In this document: piece by piece, positions 25,805 to 34,565 of the stretch
How the letters are laid out: each line of letters starts with the position of its first letter
Position numbering within the stretch: position 1 is the stretch's first letter
NCBI RefSeq assembly: GCF_002487355.1
Contig: NZ_NTMG01000042.1
Location: forward strand, 1 to 53,340
Direction: 5' to 3'
DNA: 53,340 nucleotides
Origin: Candidatus Methanoperedens sp. BLZ2
GTDB lineage: Archaea; Halobacteriota; Methanosarcinia; Methanosarcinales; Methanoperedenaceae
Position numbers and translations under genes: made by a program
The notes under the pieces: generated by a model
Seen by the model: the letters and a program-made list of their open reading frames with translations, nothing else
Database searches by the model: none
Told to the model about the DNA's origin: nothing

Positions 25805-25862
25805 TTTTTTCAAATACAAATCTCCTAATCGGTAATGATAATTCAAATTTCAGGGTTCACTC

Positions 25863-26444
25863 ATGCAAATAGGAACGGATATCAGAAAAGCCTCTGAAAT
25901 CATCCGAAATAATGGTATAGTTATCTATCCCACGGAAACCGTATATGGCATCGGGGCAAATATTTTCTCAAATATTGCACTTGAAAAAGTGTTCGCCATC
26001 AAGAAAAGGGATAAGGATAAGCCTGTTTCTGTTGCTGTTTCTGATCTTAAAATGATGGAAGACCTTGTGTATATAGGGAAAAATGAAAGGCATTTTATTG
26101 AAAAATTCCTGCCAGGACCTGTGACTGTTCTTCTTAAAAAGAGGGATTTAGTCCCTGGCGTGCTCACTTCAGGATCGGAACTTGTGGGCATACGTTTCCC
26201 GGCACATGAAACCACTATCAATCTCATTCAACTTGCGGGAGTCCCGATAACATCCACGAGCGCCAACTTTTCAGGGGAAGCGCCGCCGCGAAGAGTGGGT
26301 GAGATAAGGGTGGGCGCAGATTATATTATTGACGGCGGGGAATGTAAAGGTGAGCCTTCGACAGTGGTTGACCTTGTTAATCGAAAGATCATAAGGATTG
26401 GCGCAAATTTTGAAGATGTTTTGGCAGCGCTTGAAGATTTTTGA
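25863..26444 (+). CDS. sua5: L-threonylcarbamoyladenylate synthase (Sua5/YrdC family)
   Basis: 193 residues, YrdC domain only. The motif Y-P-T-E-T-V-Y-G-I-G (about 21-30), K-x-R-x-x-x-K-P-x-S-V (about 46-57) and S-T-S-A-N-x-S-G near residue 137 are all present. It makes threonylcarbamoyl-AMP for the t6A37 tRNA modification. Its 3' end contains a 19-base sequence repeated at 26937-26955. Confidence 0.92.
   Translation: MQIGTDIRKASEIIRNNGIVIYPTETVYGIGANIFSNIALEKVFAIKKRDKDKPVSVAVSDLKMMEDLVYIGKNERHFIEKFLPGPVTVLLKKRDLVPGVLTSGSELVGIRFPAHETTINLIQLAGVPITSTSANFSGEAPPRRVGEIRVGADYIIDGGECKGEPSTVVDLVNRKIIRIGANFEDVLAALEDF
26388..26406 (+). repeat. 19-base direct repeat, copy 1 (inside sua5)
   Basis: ATCATAAGGATTGGCGCAA, identical to 26937-26955, 549 bases apart. 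See the finding on the MNT/HEPN scar. Confidence 0.85.
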
Positions 26445-26590
26445 TCCCGGTATTTATATGGTCATATTGTCTGGCAACCTCCTGGGTTCATTTAGCTGTT
26501 AACCATAGCAAAATTAAAAAGCAAAAAGGACTATTTGATTAATATTAGAGTTATTATCTTATTGCTCTATTATACTGATTGAGGCAAAAT

Positions 26591-26887
26591 ATGACACAGA
26601 CGCTTGAAGAAATCATAGAAGCAATTAAGAAGCGAAAAAATGTTTTAAAGGAAAAATATAATGTAAAAGAGATTGGCATATTTGGCTCTTATGTGAGAGG
26701 GGAACAAACTGAGAAAAGCGACGTAGATATACTCGTTGATTTTTATGAATTGCCTGATGTTTTCAACCTGCTAAAATTAGAACGTTCACTTCGTGGTATC
26801 TTAAAATGCAAGGTTGACGTTATCAGAAAACAAGCGATACGAAAGGAACTAAGAGACCAGATCTTATCCGAGGCAATCAGGATATGA
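26591..26887 (+). CDS. Minimal nucleotidyltransferase, MntA-type antitoxin
   Basis: 98 residues from the ATG at 26591 with GAGG 7 bases upstream; a TTG at 26581 is unnecessary. The nucleotidyltransferase motif is G-I-F-G-S-Y-V-R-G ... S-D-V-D-I-L-V-D (about 28-53). Proteins of this family AMPylate their HEPN toxin partner. The partner frame starts in an ATGA overlap but is truncated after 19 codons. Confidence 0.85.
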   Translation: MTQTLEEIIEAIKKRKNVLKEKYNVKEIGIFGSYVRGEQTEKSDVDILVDFYELPDVFNLLKLERSLRGILKCKVDVIRKQAIRKELRDQILSEAIRI

Positions 26888-26943
26888 TGCGGAATTATAA
26901 ACTTTTTGTAATAGACATACTGGATGCGATTGATAAATCATAA
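26884..26943 (+). pseudogene. Truncated HEPN toxin partner
   Basis: The 19 codons read M-M-R-N-Y-K-L-F-V-I-D-I-L-D-A-I-D-K-S, the usual start of a HEPN-domain protein encoded behind an MNT gene, then meet a stop created at the edge of the 19-base repeat at 26937-26955. The RX4-6H RNase motif is missing. Confidence 0.7.
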
Positions 26944-26955
26944 GGATTGGCGCAA
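26937..26955 (+). repeat. 19-base direct repeat, copy 2 (end of HEPN remnant)
   Basis: Identical to 26388-26406 in sua5. Confidence 0.85.
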
Positions 26956-26958
26956 GGA

Positions 26959-26969
26959 TTAAATATAAA
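26959..26969 (+). promoter_or_regulatory. TATA-like element upstream of the 26996 gene
   Basis: TTAAATATAAA is centred about 32 bases before the ATG at 26996, predicting a near-leaderless transcript. Confidence 0.45.
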
Positions 26970-26995
26970 TTGTATAATAATCATAGTAATTATGA

Positions 26996-27730
26996 ATGCC
27001 TCCGGAAAAAAGCAATTCAAAGACATTAATAAAACTGATATTACTTATCGCAAAAAATAATGGCATTGAATTATCACTTATTACAAAAAACAAGAGATTA
27101 AGTTTTAAGAATGTTGAACTCTTAAATGAAATGAGTTTACTGGATTTTGGATGTAAAGGGGAAAGCGCCCATAATAAAATTCCTCCCGGCATATTGAAAT
27201 TCAAAAATGATTTAGGTACATTCCAGGCCATTGCACAAATCCTTGATAACAAAGAATTGTCAAAATTGATGACAACGAAATATTATGAAAATAATCTAAT
27301 ATCATATAAAACGTATCTGGCAAAATCATTTGCAAAGATCAACGAATTTTCACATCCCGATGAAGATTACCTGGATTATGCCCTGCGCAATTCACCTTCA
27401 ACAGTTCGTTTCTTTTTGAAGGATAATGGCAGCACTGAATTATTGAAATCCGTATATGATAATTATATCAAGTCTGGTAATGAAAATATTGAAAAGTCGA
27501 AGATCGAGATGATGAACAAATATAACCTGCATCTGGTCTGGGAGAATTTGATATTTTCAAATATACAGGAAGATCATAAAAACAAGCTACTTTTGAACCC
27601 CAATAATTATTACACCGGATACTTACCTATCACCAAGAAAACCCTTGAAAAACTCCTGGAATGGCGCCATTGCGATAAAATAGAAGATAAAAATTCTTTC
27701 TTAAATGTGATCAAAAACTTCTTTAAATGA
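26996..27730 (+). CDS. Protein of unknown function
   Basis: 244 residues, soluble and Lys/Asn-rich, with no membrane span or signal peptide. The N-terminal 50 residues could form a small helical DNA-binding-like unit (K-L-I-L-L-I-A-K-N-N-G-I-E). No family recognised. It has its own TATA-like element and stands alone between two scar regions. Confidence 0.5.
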   Translation: MPPEKSNSKTLIKLILLIAKNNGIELSLITKNKRLSFKNVELLNEMSLLDFGCKGESAHNKIPPGILKFKNDLGTFQAIAQILDNKELSKLMTTKYYENNLISYKTYLAKSFAKINEFSHPDEDYLDYALRNSPSTVRFFLKDNGSTELLKSVYDNYIKSGNENIEKSKIEMMNKYNLHLVWENLIFSNIQEDHKNKLLLNPNNYYTGYLPITKKTLEKLLEWRHCDKIEDKNSFLNVIKNFFK

Positions 27731-27782
27731 ATATTTTATTTTTATTTAAATCATGTATGAATAAAAATTCATCTTCGGGGTT

Positions 27783-27870
27783 CAAAGGGTAACGGATACC
27801 CCTTCCGTTAGGGCAATGGCATTAACTTAAGCCCAAATGTCCGTTAGGGAGGGGAGGAAGTGACCCTTTG
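27783..27870. mobile_element. Hairpin-bearing element end (IS200/IS605-like)
   Basis: CAAAGGGT (27783-27790) and ACCCTTTG (27863-27870) form outer arms; CCCCTTCC (27799-27806) pairs with GGGAGGGG (27847-27854). The words CCCCTTCCG and AGGGAGGGG recur in the hairpin at 28273-28292. It looks like the palindromic end of a single-strand-transposed element. The gene-free stretch 27731-28441 holds only this, the remnant below and the S-layer promoter. Confidence 0.4.
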
Positions 27871-28099
27871 CATTTGTATTTTCTGATTTTGACGACAACC
27901 AGAAATCGCATTCTTTTTTTGAATCGAAAACATTAAATAATGCCAGAGCATAATGAATATTAATGAAAACTGCCCTGATACCATTAGCAATAATGGACTG
28001 GCACTTTCTTAATGAAAGATAACGGTAGAAGTTCAGGTCAGCAGTTGGATTTGGTTTGAAACAACCATAATATTGCTCTATCAGGCATGGATTCCAGTA

Positions 28100-28300
28100 A
28101 TGGAACGGTGGAAATGCATTTGAAGCTCCTTGATTGAGCAGGTCGCCACCTTTGAATAAGGTCTAACACTTTGCAAGTGCGGTGTCAACCGACCAGACGT
28201 AACGTGTGATGAAGTCGAAGCTAAACCTTCTATTAAATTTGGTTTGGACATGAGATTAAGCATAGTTACAAGCCCCTTCCGCCAGGGAGGGGTAGTTGAC
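28100..28300 (+). mobile_element. Decayed TnpB (IS1341-type) 3' end with right-end hairpin
   Basis: From 28160 the + strand is open and reads C-K-C-G-V-N-R-P-D-V-T-C-D-E-V-E, then K-F-G-L-D-M-R-L-S-I, resembling the variable C-terminal tail of archaeal OrfB/TnpB proteins. It runs into the hairpin CCCCTTCC-GCCA-GGGAGGGG (28273-28292) followed by TAGTTGAC, a typical right end of IS605-family elements. In such elements this end encodes the omega RNA. No RuvC motifs remain. Confidence 0.4.
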
Positions 28301-28332
28301 TTTAAACTGCTGTTAGTTGGCTTTTGTCGGAG

Positions 28333-28348
28333 AAATTATTTATATATG
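28333..28348 (+). promoter_or_regulatory. TATA-like element upstream of the S-layer gene
   Basis: AAATTATTTATATATG lies about 100 bases before the ATG at 28442. It would give a leader of about 75 bases, which is plausible for a highly expressed surface protein. Confidence 0.4.
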
Positions 28349-28441
28349 TTGAGTTCTTATGACATAAAGTTCTTATAATGCGCTTTTTGCGACATAGAAG
28401 GCAATGGAGAAATGATTAAAAATGATTCGAGGGGAAAAAAT

Positions 28442-31400
28442 ATGGTAAAAGGAAAATACGTTTTAGAAATCGCGATTGTATTATTAATAATGAGTTTAAT
28501 TCCAGCAGCAATAGCTGCACCTGACATAACCAGTTGGGGAAATAATAAAACAAATAATAACACCCCTACTATAAGTATAAGCATAGGAGATACAATTCGT
28601 TTCAACGCGACAGCAAATGAAACACTTAGTCCATGGGAATGGTATGTAGATAATGTTATTACCAAAAGTGCGACCAGTGGAACTAGTGATATTTTCGATT
28701 ATACATTCAACGCCATAAAAACATATACTGTAAAAGTGAATGGAAGCAACGGAAGTAATGCATCTGATACAATATCCTGGACTGTTACTGTACAAGCTGC
28801 CCCCCCCGCCACCTCAAAACCAACTATAACAAGTTGGGGAAATACCAAAACAAACAATTCCTCCCTAAGTATCGAGATTAACCGAACCGAATCAGTTACA
28901 TTCAATGCGACAGCAAACCAGACAATTAATACCTGGAACTGGTTCCTGAACGGTAATAATACCTTAACAAATAATTCAAGTTTTACGTATCAATTTAATA
29001 ATGGTGGTTCTCATACTGTTAGTGTAAATGGAACAAATACTACAAATGGAACTACAGATAATACAACGGTCTGGAATATTCAAGTAATAGATAATGAACC
29101 TCCTGGAAATATCACTCTTTCAACCAATACAAGTGGAACCACCTGGATAAATTGGATTTGGACAAATCCACCAGACTTTAATTTTGCTATGGTTTATATT
29201 GATGAAATTTGGAAGAGAAATGTGAATACAAACACTTATAACACCTCTCCAGACTTCACATTCCTTCCAAATACAAGACATAATATCTCTCTGCGACCGG
29301 TTGACTTCTCTAATAACATCGGAAATTGGACTAATGGCTCTGCTACTACAACTACACAAAAACCAATTATTACCAGGATATCTCCATCAGATCCTGTTAA
29401 TTCCACGGGCATAGAAAACAAGACCTTTGTGATTCAATTAGATCAAATTGCAAATGTTACCTGGACAGGAGCAAAATCCCAATCGAATTTATCCATTAAT
29501 GGCCTCGTGAATCTCACATTTACTCCAACTTCAACTGGATTAAATACTATATCTGTTTCAGCAAGTAATGACAATGGCACCTCAAATACGATTATTTGGA
29601 ACTGGTCTGTCCATCCCACAACCTTCTCAACAGGCAACCGCATCTGGGACGGCAGTAAACCGATTGATTTTGATCGTACTTACACCTGGACCCCCCAGAG
29701 TTTCTCAGGATTCTATTACAATGCAAAAGACGACGTGGGCACTGAGAACATAACAATCACAATGGATAGCTACTCATCCAGAACCATAGGAACGAATAAA
29801 CTCGTTTACTCCACATCCCCCCAGGAAGTTAGCTTTGCCCACTCATTATGGGGCAAATACCAGGTCATAGGCTTCATGGCTGATAAGTATTTTGCAGGTT
29901 ATACATCCAATACTTCTTCAACAAATACTCGTCCAACTACGGATTTCAGCGGGATCAGCGCACTTGCCCAGGGTGGGCTCCATAAAGTGCTTATCGACGA
30001 TGATACAAAGCAGACAATAGCCGTAGGAGGCACCCTTGCCCTTCGGGATGGTTATGTATTGAAAGCAACAGATATTGATATGAACGCAAGGCAAATGCTC
30101 CTTTCACTTTTGAAAGACGGAAGTCAAGTTGATGTTTCGCCCCTTTCTGCAGGTGAGACATATGTTTACACCAAAACCGTTGGCGGCGTTGAGAACCTTC
30201 CATTGATCATGGTACGGTTCGATAGTGTATTCGCAGGCCAGGAACTGCAGACAGCATTCATAAAAGGCCTTTTCCAGATATCGGAAGACACCACGGTAGT
30301 ACGTGCAGGGGATCAGTTCGGCAACATGAAAGTGGATAGTGTAGACCTGAGCGGGATAAGGATGAAAAACAGCGCAAACATCGGCCTGAGCAAGGGAACA
30401 ACTGCCACTGTCATGGGCGATGTCAAAATACAGGTCGCCAATAACGATTCTGCTGTCAGGTTCGCACTTACGGTGGATAGGCCATCTAACCTGGAAGTCA
30501 GGAGCACCGTTTACAAAGACGGAAACCCTCTTGAATGGACACCCTATAATTTCGGTATGAATATTGGGGATACAAGCGTTGGGTTTTACTATGATCTTGA
30601 CGAGGGCGTAGGCGGTGAAAATTTGAAACTTATTAATCCGGTAAGCGGCAGAAGTATACCCGCAGATGGTCTTGAATACTCAACAACTCCACAGGAAGTA
30701 AAGTTCACATACACCGGTTTTGGAAAATACCAGGCTATTGGATTCATGGCCGACAGGTATTTTGCAGGTTATACATCAAATACCCTGACTAATATAATAA
30801 CAAGACCCACCACTGATTTTGACGGGATAAGCACAATTGCAAATGGAAATCTCAATAAAGTGCTTATTGATGATGACACCAAGACGACCATAGCAGTTGG
30901 AAGTACGATTGCTCTCCAGGAAGGTTATGTTCTCAAGGCGACTGATATTGACCTGAATGCAAGGCAAATGCTTCTTACCCTTCTTAAAGACGGAACAGAA
31001 GTTGACGTCTCACCTCTTTCCGCGGGTGAAACTTATATATACACCAAGACTATAGGAGGCACTGAAAACCTTCCACTGATAATGGTAAGATTTGAAAATG
31101 TTTTTTCAGGCGGTGAATTACAGGTTGCATTCCTGAAAGGTATTTTCCAGATATCTGAGAATCCCACAAAAATTGAGGTGGGGAACCAGTTCGGCAGCAT
31201 GGAAGTGATTAGCGTTGACAGCAATATCATAAAAATGAGCAACAGTGGGAGCATTGGACTCAGCAAGAATACAAACAATGCTCTTATGGGCAACATCAAG
31301 CTCAAAGTGGCAGATAACGATGCCCTGAGGTTCTATTTCGCAGTCGATGTGACCCCTGAAATGATAGTGAATCAGCTCTCGATAAGTGCACCCACAAAAG

Positions 31401-32290
31401 TAATGGCCGGGGATACACTCAAGATCAAAGTAACAGCAGGAGGAAAAGCTGTTAATAACACAACCCTGTCATTAGATACCGATATGGGGCCGACTGATAT
31501 TAACGGTGAACTCAATTACACGATCCCGAAAACATTAAAACCCGGGACATATACCATTACCGCAGCAAAGACCGGGTATGAGAAAGCAACAAAGAGCATC
31601 GAGGTCGAGAAATATGTCGATCTGAGACTGAGCATTGAAGCGCCTTCAAAGGCAAACCAGTATGAAACCATAACCATAAAGGTTTTGTACAACGGTACTG
31701 CCATGAGCGGCGCTGCAGTGCTGTTTGATAATACCAGCGCTGGTACAACAGATAGTAATGGGGAAGTAAGCTACAAGCTGGAAACGAGCGGAACGCATAC
31801 AATAACAGCATCAAAAGCATCATATATTACTGTTTCAACGGATATAGATATAAGAGCCCCATATTCGGAATTTAAGGCACTTGATATCAATATCACGCCC
31901 AATCCTGTTTTTGCTGGCGAGGATTTCGTGGTCAGATCCAATATTACCAATGTGGGTACGAAGTCGGACACACTTCCTGTTGACCTTGTTATTAACGATA
32001 CTGCTGTCGATAATAGGACGATCACATTAACGCCCGGTCAGACAGTTGAGATCAATTTTACCAGGCAGGAATCTTTAGCCATGAATGTGACTGTTGAGAT
32101 CCTGGGACAGAGCAATTTATTGGTGGTACAGGAAAAACCAACAAATTACTTTTTGATCGCTGTAATAGCTACTGCAATAGGCGCTGTGATAATCTATGTT
32201 CTTACCTCTAAAGGTTTGTTGAGCATTGAAATATTAAAACAGAAGTTTGCATTGTTGGGCGATAAATTCAGTAATCTTTTTAAGAAGTAA
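28442..32290 (+). CDS. S-layer protein with two Methanosarcinales S-layer domains
   Basis: 1282 residues from the ATG at 28442 (GAGGGG at 28429-28434; an upstream ATG at 28412 lacks a site). A signal peptide spans about 1-26. Two Ig/PKD-like repeats beginning I-T-S-W-G-N (about 28-115, 128-218), a fibronectin-like and a further Ig unit (220-390), then two S-layer duplication domains (about 395-690 and 690-975) sharing F-G/W-G-K-Y-Q-x-I-G-F-M-A-D-x-Y-F-A-G-Y-T-S-N. Two PEGA/Ig-like units, a CARDB domain (about 1150-1235), one membrane helix near 1245-1262 and a basic tail follow. The N-terminal part is very rich in N-x-S/T sequons. It probably forms or decorates the cell envelope. Confidence 0.9.
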   Translation: MVKGKYVLEIAIVLLIMSLIPAAIAAPDITSWGNNKTNNNTPTISISIGDTIRFNATANETLSPWEWYVDNVITKSATSGTSDIFDYTFNAIKTYTVKVNGSNGSNASDTISWTVTVQAAPPATSKPTITSWGNTKTNNSSLSIEINRTESVTFNATANQTINTWNWFLNGNNTLTNNSSFTYQFNNGGSHTVSVNGTNTTNGTTDNTTVWNIQVIDNEPPGNITLSTNTSGTTWINWIWTNPPDFNFAMVYIDEIWKRNVNTNTYNTSPDFTFLPNTRHNISLRPVDFSNNIGNWTNGSATTTTQKPIITRISPSDPVNSTGIENKTFVIQLDQIANVTWTGAKSQSNLSINGLVNLTFTPTSTGLNTISVSASNDNGTSNTIIWNWSVHPTTFSTGNRIWDGSKPIDFDRTYTWTPQSFSGFYYNAKDDVGTENITITMDSYSSRTIGTNKLVYSTSPQEVSFAHSLWGKYQVIGFMADKYFAGYTSNTSSTNTRPTTDFSGISALAQGGLHKVLIDDDTKQTIAVGGTLALRDGYVLKATDIDMNARQMLLSLLKDGSQVDVSPLSAGETYVYTKTVGGVENLPLIMVRFDSVFAGQELQTAFIKGLFQISEDTTVVRAGDQFGNMKVDSVDLSGIRMKNSANIGLSKGTTATVMGDVKIQVANNDSAVRFALTVDRPSNLEVRSTVYKDGNPLEWTPYNFGMNIGDTSVGFYYDLDEGVGGENLKLINPVSGRSIPADGLEYSTTPQEVKFTYTGFGKYQAIGFMADRYFAGYTSNTLTNIITRPTTDFDGISTIANGNLNKVLIDDDTKTTIAVGSTIALQEGYVLKATDIDLNARQMLLTLLKDGTEVDVSPLSAGETYIYTKTIGGTENLPLIMVRFENVFSGGELQVAFLKGIFQISENPTKIEVGNQFGSMEVISVDSNIIKMSNSGSIGLSKNTNNALMGNIKLKVADNDALRFYFAVDVTPEMIVNQLSISAPTKVMAGDTLKIKVTAGGKAVNNTTLSLDTDMGPTDINGELNYTIPKTLKPGTYTITAAKTGYEKATKSIEVEKYVDLRLSIEAPSKANQYETITIKVLYNGTAMSGAAVLFDNTSAGTTDSNGEVSYKLETSGTHTITASKASYITVSTDIDIRAPYSEFKALDINITPNPVFAGEDFVVRSNITNVGTKSDTLPVDLVINDTAVDNRTITLTPGQTVEINFTRQESLAMNVTVEILGQSNLLVVQEKPTNYFLIAVIATAIGAVIIYVLTSKGLLSIEILKQKFALLGDKFSNLFKK

Positions 32291-32327
32291 GGAAAAATTA
32301 TTATAGGGTGAAAATCATTACTTTAAC

Positions 32328-32702
32328 ATGGATTATTGGTTCGGCAATCTCATCAGTGATTATTTTCTGTATAAGATCATCGAAGGGATCATAGCAATAC
32401 TTTCAATGGTTATAATCTATCTGGGTATCCAGATAGCATTGAACTGGAAATTCTTAAATAAGGAGAATCCGAGTTCAAGTGAAATAATCTCACAAAAACA
32501 AAGTTTTAACCGAAGCATACTGTTTATTTTTATTGCCGGTTTTTTTATGTTGATACATGAGTTTCTTGAAGGTCTTGAGAAAGAAGCGCCGGATTTTGTG
32601 ACTTACGAATTGTTTGAGTTAATTGCACTTACCGGATTAGTATTATTTTTACTGGAGTGGCATAAAATATTGACGCAATTAAGAAAAAGATCGATCAAAT
32701 AA
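32328..32702 (+). CDS. Small membrane protein, unknown
   Basis: 124 residues with three hydrophobic spans (about 17-38, 65-80, 95-112). Acidic E-F-L-E-G-L-E-K-E-A lies between spans two and three. It starts 37 bases after the S-layer gene and may be co-transcribed. Not recognised. Confidence 0.55.
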   Translation: MDYWFGNLISDYFLYKIIEGIIAILSMVIIYLGIQIALNWKFLNKENPSSSEIISQKQSFNRSILFIFIAGFFMLIHEFLEGLEKEAPDFVTYELFELIALTGLVLFLLEWHKILTQLRKRSIK

Positions 32703-32728
32703 ATGAGTGATTGAATTGAATTAATCTT

Positions 32729-33250
32729 TCACTTTTTTCTAACCATACTGGCGAAAATAATTGTAATATCTTTTAACAGGCAATAAAAATATGGCCTGAT
32801 TTTTGGATGGATACTTTTATCGATATTATCTCCGATGCTCGTCAATAGCAGGACCGAGATCATAAATATGATCATGGCCTGCCCTGATGAAATAAAGAGA
32901 GGTTCATAATTTGCGGCCTTTAAATTCAGGATCATTCCTAATATTCCAGCAATGATAAATGATACAAGATATCCACTTATTATCCAATAGGCACTCTTAT
33001 CAATTATGAAAAAAGGTAACAATAAAATAACCAGGGTGATCCCGATCTTTATTGCTATGAAATCTAACATGCCATAATTGATAATAATGTATCTTACAAG
33101 CAGATTTCCTTCTCCCATAATTCCTTTTTGCTCGATCATTTTCAGGCTGGTTATGGTATCTCCGATACCGAATGCCAGAAAAGCCAATATGAAGAGTAAA
33201 AATTGTAGCTTATTGTACCAGCATGGGTAATATCCGCTGTCGCCTTTCAA
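32729..33250 (-). CDS. Polytopic membrane protein, unknown (DUF5658-like)
   Basis: 173 residues with about five spans. The segment G-D-T-I-T-S-L ... G-E-G-N-L-L-V-R-Y (about 27-53), followed by a span ending in K-I-G, recalls DUF5658-type proteins. It is transcribed towards the gene at 32328. Function unknown. Confidence 0.5.
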   Translation of the reverse strand: MKGDSGYYPCWYNKLQFLLFILAFLAFGIGDTITSLKMIEQKGIMGEGNLLVRYIIINYGMLDFIAIKIGITLVILLLPFFIIDKSAYWIISGYLVSFIIAGILGMILNLKAANYEPLFISSGQAMIIFMISVLLLTSIGDNIDKSIHPKIRPYFYCLLKDITIIFASMVRKK

Positions 33251-33552
33251 AATTCTCTCCCATCTATCTTATATTTTTACTCCTTAATAAACTGTTAGCC
33301 AAAAGTTGTATTATATTTATATTATATTGGCTTCTTCCTGAAATGAAATTGATTCAATCTTAATCAGATAATCAAAAAGCAAAAGATGAACTTGATCGTA
33401 AGATATAAGTATAATAATAATCATATAACATCTCAGGGCAGGCTGAAAATTTTTTTTATAACACTCCCACTCCCCAACCTGCCCATAAAAACCTCCATTT
33501 TTTGCAAAAAGTTTAAAGTACGAATTGACGATATTATTAAGGGAGGTATAGA
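33251..33552. other. Intergenic region with inverted GGGCAGG/CCTGCCC
   Basis: 302 bases without a gene. GGGCAGG (33436-33442) and CCTGCCC (33478-33484) could pair over 35 bases. The right arm includes the inverse of the motif at 2029-2042. The start of the next gene has a good ribosome site (gggaggt). Confidence 0.4.
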
Positions 33553-33930
33553 ATGACATTTGGATCACCTAAGTATTTTGGAGAACAAGCTTTTAATGAT
33601 GTTTATTGTAAATTAATAGAAAAGGCACGAAATAAACAGAAATCTCATTATGAAGATGTTGCAGTCATAATGGGAAAAACCCCTGAAGAAAAAATGGGGC
33701 ATTATTGGGTAAATGAAACTGGGTATATGTTAAAAGATATTTGTGACTATGAACATAAGCACAATCGACCCATGCTCAGTGCTATTGTCGTACTTAAGGA
33801 GGATGGAGTACCAGGTAAAGATTTTTTTGAATTAGCAAGAGGATTAGGAAAACTTACATCGGTGTCTAAACAGGATGAAAAAGCATTCTGGAATCAAGAG
33901 CTACTGGAGGTTTATAAAACCTGGGGTTAA
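33553..33930 (+). CDS. Conserved-looking protein of unknown function
   Basis: 125 residues, soluble. It contains M-L-S-A-I-V-V-L-K-E-D-G-V-P-G-K-D-F-F-E-L-A-R (about 73-95), which looks like a conserved fold core, and aromatic-rich ends. A strong ribosome site precedes the ATG. No family name can be given. Confidence 0.55.
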   Translation: MTFGSPKYFGEQAFNDVYCKLIEKARNKQKSHYEDVAVIMGKTPEEKMGHYWVNETGYMLKDICDYEHKHNRPMLSAIVVLKEDGVPGKDFFELARGLGKLTSVSKQDEKAFWNQELLEVYKTWG

Positions 33931-34066
33931 AACCTGATTAGTTTGGATATGTTATTTTTCGGCACTGCAGCGGATATGCCAGCCCGAATTTCCGGCATCA
34001 CAACCCATACTTTCGCGGCGACCGTGAATCGCTGATGCTCGCGATGGAGGAAAATGTGACTGAAAA
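33931..34066 (+). other. GC-rich fragment, possible remnant of a lost gene
   Basis: The stretch 33958-34055 is far richer in GC than its surroundings, with CGC, GGC and GCG codons in two overlapping open frames. One frame gives S-G-I-T-T-H-T-F-A-A-T, faintly like a tyrosine recombinase box; another gives N-P-Y-F-R-G-D-R-E-S-L-M-L-A-M-E-E-N before a stop. Neither has a start signal. I regard it as foreign or decayed sequence of unresolved origin. Confidence 0.3.
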
Positions 34067-34516
34067 TTGAGAATGGAATGTTCTGAAAAATCCAGAAAAG
34101 ATTTTAAGCATGACAGTAATCATAAACTTATGAATCCAAAACTTTTGACAAGATGGTTCAGCATTGTTTCTGTTATTTTAGTGCTTTGGGGAATAGTGTT
34201 TGCTTTCTTTGGTCTTGATATTCTTCCGGTAATGAATAAAGACATATTGTTGCCCTGGGAAAGCGCATTGTATGGAGCAATTATGATGGGCTGGGGAGTA
34301 ACACTTTTATTAGTTGGAAGAATTGCCTTTCGCAGGAACGATATTGAGTTAATGAAAGTTATGTTGTATGGACTCGTTATCTGGCTCACTGTGGAAGCTC
34401 TATTCTCGGCGTATCTGGGCGTTTGGTTCAATGTGGGCGTGGATATTGCTGTCCTCGGATTGTTTAGTTTCCCTCTGATAAAAAAAATCCGGTCACAAAA
34501 TGCGAAAAATTTATGA
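34067..34516 (+). CDS. Four-span membrane protein, unknown
   Basis: 149 residues from a TTG at 34067; ATG at 34073 and 34130 are alternatives and the last leaves all membrane spans intact. Four hydrophobic segments (about 30-48, 65-85, 97-115, 118-135). No family recognised. Confidence 0.5.
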   Translation: MRMECSEKSRKDFKHDSNHKLMNPKLLTRWFSIVSVILVLWGIVFAFFGLDILPVMNKDILLPWESALYGAIMMGWGVTLLLVGRIAFRRNDIELMKVMLYGLVIWLTVEALFSAYLGVWFNVGVDIAVLGLFSFPLIKKIRSQNAKNL

Positions 34517-34565
34517 ATCCAAAAAGGTTTCTCACAATTGAGGACGTTATTGGAGAAATAATTTT

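Larger units (their letters stand above)
25390..25862. other. Intergenic repeat-rich region
   Basis: 473 bases without a gene. It holds a perfect 9-bp hairpin ACGTATGCC/GGCATACGT (25481-25489 with 25495-25503), a CTTTGCG-type repeat (25619-25646) and a 64-base inverted repeat (25741-25804). The 86-149-codon frames here are low-complexity read-through of these repeats. Confidence 0.6.

Noticed and set aside
25423-25872. 149-codon + strand frame after the ferredoxin gene
   Set aside because: Its sequence is read-through of the hairpins and CACAGAG/CTTTGCG repeats; low complexity and no start signal.
27731-28441. Group II intron or CRISPR-like array in the gene-free region
   Set aside because: No domain V hairpin and no regularly spaced repeats; the IS605/TnpB right-end explanation fits better.
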